In this document: positions 6,886-11,168 of the stretch, in pieces
Layout of the letters: the number at the start of each line of letters is the position of its first letter
Numbering within the stretch: the stretch's first letter is position 1
Origin: an uncultured Flavobacteriales bacterium
GTDB lineage: Bacteria; Bacteroidota; Bacteroidia; Flavobacteriales; BACL11
NCBI GenBank assembly: GCA_950069165.1
Contig: CATMIT010000048.1
Location: 1-11,168 of the forward strand
DNA: 11,168 nt
Direction: 5' to 3'
The notes under the pieces: model-generated
What the model was told of the DNA's origin: nothing
The model's input: only the letters and a program-made list of their open reading frames with translations
Databases searched by the model: none
Made by a program: the position numbers and the translations under genes

Positions 6886-6892
6886 ATCTTTG
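6885..6892 (+). promoter_or_regulatory. Bacteroidota-type -7 box TATCTTTG for the zinc-ribbon gene
   Basis: This TATCTTTG is identical to the box before the aminotransferase. It lies 34 bases upstream of the ATG at 6927, giving a leader of about 27 bases (gtaaaccaaacgaaccaaaccac). That leader has a short aaccaaacg / aaccaaacc duplication. No convincing -33 element was found. Confidence 0.6.
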
Positions 6893-6926
6893 GAGTAGTA
6901 AACCAAACGAACCAAACCACATAAAT

Positions 6927-7175
6927 ATGGACAGTTTTCTGTCGATATTTCTAGTCTTAATTGCTTATGTGATTTTACTTTTTGTAATGAAATTTACAGG
7001 TTTTTGGGAAAAAGAAACTTGTGAAACTTGTCTGAATTCTTGTCCAGATTGTCAAAACCCAATGGAACGAATTATACGAAACAATGGGAACTACATTTTA
7101 AACAATCTTACTTTTCATATTTTTAATTACAAAAAGTATAGATACATAGAGTGCGGATGGGAAGGATTAAGATAG
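6927..7175 (+). CDS. Small membrane-anchored zinc-ribbon-like protein
   Basis: This 82-residue protein has one N-terminal transmembrane helix (about residues 4-23, SFLSIFLVLIAYVILLFVMK). A short cytoplasmic part follows with CETCLNSCPDC (Cys32, 35, 39, 42) and a C-terminal YRYIECGWEGLR. From memory, similar Bacteroidota proteins have a CPxC ... KRYxCxxCGWEG zinc ribbon. Here the second knuckle reads Y-R-Y-I-E-C, with tyrosine (codon tac) where a cysteine (tgc) would be expected, so a classical four-cysteine site from CPDC plus CxxC is incomplete; Cys32 or Cys35 might substitute. The gene has its own -7 box and an unstructured leader, which supports real expression. It converges on the RNA methyltransferase gene, 29 bases apart. 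Function is unknown. Confidence 0.72.
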   Translation: MDSFLSIFLVLIAYVILLFVMKFTGFWEKETCETCLNSCPDCQNPMERIIRNNGNYILNNLTFHIFNYKKYRYIECGWEGLR

Positions 7176-7204
7176 GAAAAACAAAAAACCCAGTAAAAAC
7201 TAGT

Positions 7205-7945
7205 TTACCGCCTAAATTCGTGTAGTAAAATGGAAGTTGCAATCGCAATATTAAGCGATTCCGCCCCTTCTCTTTTTCTTGGGATTTCTATTCTCTTTTT
7301 TATAAGTAAACTGACTTTATCCGAAATTCCAAAGGATTCATTTCCCATAATTAGAAGTGCCTCTTTTTCTATTATAATATCTGAAATATTTTTTCCATCT
7401 ATACAAGCACCATAAATTGGAAAATCATTTGGCAATTGATTGATAACATTTTCAATATCGGTATAATGCACCTTTACCCTTGCAAGCGAACCCATTGTTG
7501 CTTGCAATACTTTTGGGTTGTAAACATCAACTGAATTATTAGAGCAAATTATATTTTCTACCCCAAACCAATCGCACACCCTAATTATAGTTCCTAAATT
7601 TCCAGGGTCTTTAATTTCATCCAAAACCAAAGTAAGCCCATTTGTTATGGTGTCAATATTTAAGGCGAATTTTGGTTTTTCTACAATAGCCAATACCTTA
7701 TTTGGCGTACTTAACTGACTTATTTTTTTAAGTTCTTTTTCAGATATTTGACATATCACCTCTGCAATAATATTTGTATTAGAAGAAAGCCACCCATTAG
7801 TAGCAAATATTTGAATAACAGAAAAATCAGATTGAATAATTTCATTTACTATTTTCTCCCCTTCCACTACAAAACTATTATGAACATCTCTGTGTTTTTT
7901 AAGTTGTAAAGAGCGAACAAGTTTTATCTGATTTTTACTAATCAT
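7205..7945 (-). CDS. TrmH/SpoU-family RNA 2'-O-methyltransferase
   Basis: This 246-residue SPOUT (knotted) methyltransferase has an N-terminal substrate-binding domain (residues ~1-95, with HNSFVVEGEKIVNE at 22-35). The SpoU catalytic domain has motif 1 LDEIKDPGNLGTIIR (108-122, Asn116 and Arg122), GSLARVKV (152-159), motif 2 LLIMGNESFGIS (197-208) and motif 3 IEIPRKREGAESLNIAIATS (219-238, Ser230 and Asn232). It should transfer a methyl group from SAM to a ribose 2'-OH in rRNA or tRNA. RlmB-like 23S rRNA G-methylation is the usual annotation, but the target nucleotide cannot be read from sequence. The gene is monocistronic on the minus strand and divergent from the aldolase (124-base gap). 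It is convergent with the small zinc-ribbon gene. All catalytic residues seem present. Confidence 0.92.
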   Translation of the reverse strand: MISKNQIKLVRSLQLKKHRDVHNSFVVEGEKIVNEIIQSDFSVIQIFATNGWLSSNTNIIAEVICQISEKELKKISQLSTPNKVLAIVEKPKFALNIDTITNGLTLVLDEIKDPGNLGTIIRVCDWFGVENIICSNNSVDVYNPKVLQATMGSLARVKVHYTDIENVINQLPNDFPIYGACIDGKNISDIIIEKEALLIMGNESFGISDKVSLLIKKRIEIPRKREGAESLNIAIATSILLHEFRR

Positions 7946-7968
7946 TTATAAAAGATTTGAATTATTGC

Positions 7969-7976
7969 CAATGATA
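7969..7976 (-). promoter_or_regulatory. Possible -7 box TATCATTG for the RNA methyltransferase
   Basis: On the minus strand TATCATTG differs at one position from TAnnTTTG and ends 23 bases before the ATG at 7945. That spacing is nearly the same as for the aminotransferase box. It is weaker than the other boxes because one of the three conserved T positions is A. Confidence 0.4.
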
Positions 7977-8018
7977 AGAAATAATTCTAAAAATAACTCA
8001 GATGTTTTAACATTATTA

Positions 8019-8026
8019 TATTTTTG
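8019..8026 (+). promoter_or_regulatory. Bacteroidota-type -7 box TATTTTTG for the aldolase-accD unit
   Basis: TATTTTTG matches TAnnTTTG and lies 43 bases before the aldolase ATG at 8070. The predicted transcript start is near 8033, so the leader would be about 37 bases and contain the inverted repeat at 8038-8058. Confidence 0.6.
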
Positions 8027-8037
8027 TGCCTTGAAAA

Positions 8038-8058
8038 TTAATTAATATAATTAATTAA
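8038..8058. repeat. AT-only inverted repeat in the aldolase leader
   Basis: TTAATTAAT (8038-8046) and ATTAATTAA (8050-8058) are perfect 9-base inverted copies around a three-base centre (ATA). Each arm region contains the self-complementary octamer TTAATTAA. It falls between the predicted transcript start and the ATG, ending 11 bases before the start codon. A dimeric repressor site or a weak leader hairpin are both possible; an all-A/T stem would be only marginally stable as RNA. Confidence 0.72.
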
Positions 8059-8069
8059 AATCTAAAAAA

Positions 8070-9098
8070 ATGAGCAATTCAAATCAGCTAAAAGAAATAG
8101 CTAATAACTTAGTTCTGAAAGGAAAAGGAATATTGGCAGCAGATGAAAGCAACCCCACATGTAAAAAAAGATTTGAATCAATAGGAGTTGAATCTAGTTT
8201 TGAGAGTAGAAATGAATACCGAGATATCTTATTCACTTCAGATGGAATTGAGAATTTTATTAGTGGTGTGATACTGTTTGATGAAACATTAAGGCAAAGC
8301 ACGACTTGTGATAAGAAAACTCCTTTTCCTGAATTGTTAAATTCAAAAGGTATTATTCCAGGTATAAAAGTAGACAAAGGAGCAAATAATTTGGAAGGAT
8401 TTCCAAACGAAAAAGCAACTTCAGGTTTAGATGGATTGGACGAAAGATTGGCAGAGTACTATAAACTAGGGGCAAGATTTGCAAAATGGAGAGCAGTAAT
8501 AACCATAGGAGATGATATTCCAACAGATGCTTGTATTCAGGCCAATGCCCATTCGCTTGCGCGTTATGCGTCTAAGTGCCAGCAAGCAGGTATTGTTCCA
8601 ATTGTTGAACCGGAAGTTCTTATGGATGGAACGCACACCATTGAAACATGTAACAATGTTACCAGTAGAACACTTAAGATTGTTTTTGAGCAACTAAGTA
8701 TGTACAATGTATTTTTGGAGGGAATTATTTTAAAGCCCAATATGATTATTTCAGCAATTAATTGTCCTGTTCAGGCAGATATAGAAAAAGTGGCTGACAT
8801 GACTTATGCTTGTTTAAAAGAAAATGTTCCTGAAAATGTGCCGGGAATTGCTTTTTTATCAGGTGGACAAAGTGGGGATTTAGCAACCTCTCATTTGAAA
8901 AAAATGAATGAAACACATAAAGATATGCCTTGGAATCTAACTTTTTCCTATGGAAGAGCGCTTCAACATGACACCCTAAATACTTGGAAAGGGAAAAATG
9001 AAAATAGAAAAGCAGCTCAGGAAGCATTTATAATAAGAGCAAAAAATAATAGTTTAGCTACATTTGATTCTGGTATTCAGATCTTAGAACCAAAATAA
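8070..9098 (+). CDS. Class I (Schiff-base) fructose-bisphosphate aldolase
   Basis: This 342-residue enzyme of the eukaryote-like class I family reversibly cleaves fructose-1,6-bisphosphate to dihydroxyacetone phosphate and glyceraldehyde-3-phosphate in the cytoplasm. Signatures are KGILAADES with Asp25 (19-27), VILFDETLRQ (67-76), PGIKVDKG with Lys100 (97-104), GARFAKWRAV with Lys139 and Arg141 (134-143), PIVEPEVLMDG with the acid Glu180 (177-187), LEGIILKPNMI with the Schiff-base Lys222 (216-226), and FLSGGQS (262-268). The catalytic set matches that of vertebrate muscle aldolase. The protein ends at EPK, about 20 residues short of the 363-residue animal enzyme. It therefore lacks the mobile tail whose terminal tyrosine tunes activity toward the bisphosphate. 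The gene leads a unit with accD (16-base gap). The A-rich leader has no Shine-Dalgarno. Confidence 0.94.
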   Translation: MSNSNQLKEIANNLVLKGKGILAADESNPTCKKRFESIGVESSFESRNEYRDILFTSDGIENFISGVILFDETLRQSTTCDKKTPFPELLNSKGIIPGIKVDKGANNLEGFPNEKATSGLDGLDERLAEYYKLGARFAKWRAVITIGDDIPTDACIQANAHSLARYASKCQQAGIVPIVEPEVLMDGTHTIETCNNVTSRTLKIVFEQLSMYNVFLEGIILKPNMIISAINCPVQADIEKVADMTYACLKENVPENVPGIAFLSGGQSGDLATSHLKKMNETHKDMPWNLTFSYGRALQHDTLNTWKGKNENRKAAQEAFIIRAKNNSLATFDSGIQILEPK

Positions 9099-9114
9099 AT
9101 ATAACTAATAAAAA

Positions 9115-9960
9115 ATGGGTTGGTTTAAAAGAATAAAGGAAGGAATAACTACTTCCACAAAAGAGAAAAAAGAAACTCCTGAAGGGTTGTGGTACAACTG
9201 CCCAAAGTGTAAAACCATTATAACTACTAAGGAGCACAAACAACAATTATTTGTTTGTAACAATTGTAATTATCACCACCGAATTCACTCAAAAGAATAT
9301 TTCAAAATTTTGTTTGATAAAAATGAGTTTACTGAATTAGATGCTGAAATGGAATCCAAAGATCCACTTCAATTCAAGGATGCAAAAAAATACAATGATA
9401 GATTAAAAGAAAATCAAAAAAGAACAGGGCTAAAAGATGCTTTGACTTCTGCATATGGTAAAATGAATGGAGAGAATATCGTAATCGCCTGTTTTAATTT
9501 CAATTTTATTGGCGGATCAATGGGCTCGGTAGTTGGTGAAAAAATATCACGAGCTATTGACTATGCAAAAAAAACCAAATCACCAATGATTATCATTTCA
9601 AAATCAGGTGGAGCAAGAATGATGGAAGCAGCTTTTTCACTTATGCAATTGGCAAAAACATCTGCTAAATTAGCTCAACTTAGCAATGCAAAAATCCCTT
9701 ATATTTCCTTGCTAACCGACCCCACTTTTGGAGGGGCAACCGCCTCTTTCTCCATGCTTGGCGATATGAATATTGCCGAACCTAATGCTCTCATTGGCTT
9801 TGCGGGTCCAAGGGTAGTAAAGGAAACAATAGGAAAAGACTTACCGGAAGGGTTCCAAACTTCTGAGTTTTTACTAGAACACGGCTTCTTGGATTTGATT
9901 GTAGAGAGAAAAAAACTAAAAGCCAAAATTAGCCAAATATTACGTATCATAAAAGCTTGA
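9115..9960 (+). CDS. accD: Acetyl-CoA carboxylase carboxyltransferase subunit beta
   Basis: This 281-residue subunit, with AccA, transfers the carboxyl group from carboxybiotin to acetyl-CoA to form malonyl-CoA, the committed step of fatty-acid synthesis. An N-terminal four-cysteine zinc ribbon is intact (Cys29, Cys32, Cys48, Cys51 in NCPKCK and VCNNCN). The crotonase-like carboxyltransferase domain shows IGGSMGSVVGEK, SKSGGARMMEAAFSLMQLAK, DPTFGGATASFSMLGD and AEPNALIGFAGPRVVKETIG. It starts WF-K-R (MGWFKRIKEG) as accD proteins usually do, which supports the ATG at 9115. The 16-base A/T gap after the aldolase suggests cotranscription, so glycolytic flux and lipid precursor supply share a transcript. 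No clear terminator follows the TGA at 9958-9960. Confidence 0.96.
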   Translation: MGWFKRIKEGITTSTKEKKETPEGLWYNCPKCKTIITTKEHKQQLFVCNNCNYHHRIHSKEYFKILFDKNEFTELDAEMESKDPLQFKDAKKYNDRLKENQKRTGLKDALTSAYGKMNGENIVIACFNFNFIGGSMGSVVGEKISRAIDYAKKTKSPMIIISKSGGARMMEAAFSLMQLAKTSAKLAQLSNAKIPYISLLTDPTFGGATASFSMLGDMNIAEPNALIGFAGPRVVKETIGKDLPEGFQTSEFLLEHGFLDLIVERKKLKAKISQILRIIKA

Positions 9961-10003
9961 TTTTATTTGTTTTAAAAGAGTTTTTTTATCCAAAAGTATT
10001 TTC

Positions 10004-10011
10004 TAAATTTG
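10004..10011 (+). promoter_or_regulatory. Bacteroidota-type -7 box TAAATTTG for rpsO
   Basis: TAAATTTG fits TAnnTTTG and lies 36 bases before the rpsO ATG. The T-rich run at 9981-9987 is about where a -33 element would be. The short leader holds three heptamers, ATTAAAA/ATTAAAG/ATTAAAA (10018-10038), then an aagga-like purine stretch just before the start. This is one of the few Shine-Dalgarno-like sites in the window. Confidence 0.6.
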
Positions 10012-10047
10012 CCACCCATTAAAAATTAAAGATTAAAAAAGGAAAAT

Positions 10048-10317
10048 ATGCGTGTAACAACAGGAGAAAAAGAACAAATATTTAAGAAATTTGGAAAAGA
10101 TGCCAAAGATTCTGGGTCAGTATTTAGCCAAGTTGCGCTATTCACCGAAAGGGTAAAACATTTAACCGCTCATTTAAAAGAAAACCGAAAGGACTACTCC
10201 ACACAAAGATCATTACAACTAATGGTAGGAAAAAGAAGGAAACTATTAGATTATCTGAAAAGAAAAAATATCATAGAATACAGGGAGTTGATTAAAGAAT
10301 TGAAACTCCGAAAGTAA
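10048..10317 (+). CDS. rpsO: 30S ribosomal protein S15
   Basis: This 89-residue protein is the standard length for S15, a primary 16S rRNA binder that nucleates assembly of the 30S platform. The family pattern is clear: KDSGSVFSQVALFTERVKHL (20-39), LTAHLKENRKDYSTQRSL (39-56), LMVGKRRKLLDYLKRKN (58-74) and the end YRELIKELKLRK. The rRNA-contacting region around residues 41-51 (AHLKENRKDYS) is kept, with the usual His-Ser pair replaced by Tyr-Ser. It has its own -7 box and is followed by an intrinsic terminator before pnp, the classical rpsO-pnp arrangement. The roughly 30-base leader is too short and A-rich for an elaborate S15-binding pseudoknot of the E. coli type. Confidence 0.97.
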   Translation: MRVTTGEKEQIFKKFGKDAKDSGSVFSQVALFTERVKHLTAHLKENRKDYSTQRSLQLMVGKRRKLLDYLKRKNIIEYRELIKELKLRK

Positions 10318-10324
10318 AAAAAAG

Positions 10325-10349
10325 AAAGGCAATTTTATTTGCCTTTTTT
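10325..10349 (+). terminator. Intrinsic terminator/attenuator between rpsO and pnp
   Basis: AAAGGCAA (10325-10332) pairs perfectly with TTGCCTTT (10339-10346) around the loop ttttat, and three more T bases follow, with an A-run before the stem. This is the only convincing Rho-independent terminator in the window. It begins 8 bases after the rpsO stop. No TAnnTTTG box lies in the 31 bases between it and pnp, so pnp expression probably depends on read-through. Confidence 0.85.
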
Positions 10350-10380
10350 ACTTATAAACACAAAAAAGAAATCAAGAAAA

Positions 10381-11168
10381 ATGTCATATAACGAAATTAA
10401 ACAAACAATAAAATTAGAAGATGGTAGAGAAATTACCATCACAACAGGAAAATTAGCAAAACAAGCAAACGGTTCGGTAGAAATCAGAATGGGGAAAACT
10501 CATATGTTAGCCACTGTTGTGTCTAGTAAAGAAGCTAGAGATGGAGTAGATTTTTTACCATTAACTGTTGATTATAGAGAGAAATTTGCTGCTGATGGTA
10601 GATTTCCTGGTGGATTCTTAAAAAGAGAAGCCCGACCAACTGACCAAGAAATTTTGGTTATGAGATTAGTAGATAGAATTTTAAGGCCTATGTTCCCTGC
10701 GGATTATCATGCTGAAGTACAAGTGATGATCTCACTTAATTCACACGACCCTGAAGTATCTCCTGACAGTTTAGCTGCATTAGCCGCTTCAACTGCAATT
10801 GCTATTTCAGATATTCCGTTTAACGGACCTATTTCTGAAGTTAGAGTTATCCGATTAAATGGAGAATTCATAGTGAACCCATCTCCTGCTCAAATGAAAG
10901 AAGCCGATATTGACCTTATGGTTGGAGCTTCAGCTGATAGTGTAGCAATGGTAGAAGGAGAAATGAATGAAGTATCGGAAGCAGAGATGATTGAGGCTAT
11001 TAAAGTTGGTCATGAAGCTATTAAAGTTCAGTGTGCAATGCAAACTGAATTAGCATCTGAAATCACTACTTCTTCTCCAAAAAGAGAATATTGCCATGAA
11101 ACTCATGATGAGGAATTAAGAGAAAAGATAAGAAAAGAAACATATGATGCAGTATATGCTGTTGCAAA
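10381..11168 (+). CDS. pnp: Polyribonucleotide nucleotidyltransferase (PNPase), N-terminal part
   Basis: The frame is open from the ATG at 10381 to the window edge: 262 codons plus two bases, of a protein usually near 700 residues. PNPase is the phosphorolytic 3'-5' exoribonuclease of mRNA decay, a trimer with two RNase PH-like cores plus KH and S1 RNA-binding domains. The first RNase PH domain is visible with the signatures ARDGVDFLPLTVDYREKFAA, GRFPGGFLKREARPTDQEIL and RLVDRILRPMFPADYH, followed by VSPDSLAALAASTAIAISDI and NPSPAQMKEADIDLMVGASA. The helical linker domain begins toward the right edge. The second PH core, KH and S1 domains lie outside. The start follows an A-rich leader (aatcaagaaaa). 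The terminator after rpsO sits 31 bases upstream, so read-through or processing of the rpsO transcript is the likely source of its mRNA. Confidence 0.96.
   Translation, partial: MSYNEIKQTIKLEDGREITITTGKLAKQANGSVEIRMGKTHMLATVVSSKEARDGVDFLPLTVDYREKFAADGRFPGGFLKREARPTDQEILVMRLVDRILRPMFPADYHAEVQVMISLNSHDPEVSPDSLAALAASTAIAISDIPFNGPISEVRVIRLNGEFIVNPSPAQMKEADIDLMVGASADSVAMVEGEMNEVSEAEMIEAIKVGHEAIKVQCAMQTELASEITTSSPKREYCHETHDEELREKIRKETYDAVYAVA

Noticed and set aside
7193..7208. Short inverted repeat GTAAA-aactag-TTTAC between convergent genes as a bidirectional terminator
   Set aside because: The stem is only five base pairs, has little G/C, lacks a T-run and overlaps the stop codon of the RNA methyltransferase gene.
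8512..8697. Plus-strand alternative frame inside the aldolase
   Set aside because: The aldolase frame carries the catalytic residues across this stretch; the alternative product has no recognisable features.
1..11168. Mobile element, phage, defence island or tRNA gene
   Set aside because: No transposase, integrase, terminal repeats, target duplications or tRNA cloverleaf could be seen on either strand.

Overview
The window looks like a chromosomal piece of an AT-rich (roughly one-third GC by eye) member of the Bacteroidota, most likely of flavobacterial type. Four things point that way. There is a PorT-like type IX secretion/gliding protein directly behind a menaquinone methyltransferase. 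Upstream of several genes are TAnnTTTG-type -7 boxes with A-rich leaders and almost no Shine-Dalgarno. There is a leucine-rich-repeat surface protein of the kind these bacteria secrete. The order aldolase - accD - rpsO - pnp is also familiar from flavobacteria. No tRNA, rRNA, insertion sequence, phage gene or CRISPR array was seen.

Layout. (1) Positions 1-846, minus strand: a small exported repeat protein with six Y-x-S-Q-A repeats (probable 7(1) septoil-knot/DUF6150 family) and, one base downstream, a leucine-rich-repeat protein cut by the window's left edge. (2) Positions 946-6835, plus strand: a five-gene chain with no intergenic DNA (PLP aminotransferase, heptose-7-phosphate kinase rfaE1/hldA-like, SLC12-type cation-chloride cotransporter, menG/ubiE, porT). 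Its junctions are ATGA overlaps or directly abutting stop/start codons. (3) Positions 6927-7175: a tiny membrane-anchored zinc-ribbon-like protein, convergent with (4) a TrmH/SpoU RNA 2'-O-methyltransferase on the minus strand (7205-7945). (5) Positions 8070-9960: class I fructose-bisphosphate aldolase followed by accD. (6) Positions 10048-11168: rpsO, an intrinsic terminator/attenuator, and the first 262 codons of pnp.

Functionally most of the window is core metabolism: amino-acid transamination, cell-envelope heptose, menaquinone, glycolysis, fatty-acid synthesis, translation and RNA decay. The less ordinary parts are the knot-repeat/LRR gene pair, the eukaryote-like SLC12 transporter inside a biosynthetic operon (with both Na+-site serines and the K+-site tyrosine apparently kept), the zinc ribbon missing one cysteine, and the AT-only inverted repeats next to two promoters. 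I found no complete new multi-gene defence or mobile system. The knot-repeat plus LRR pair is the best candidate for something undescribed.
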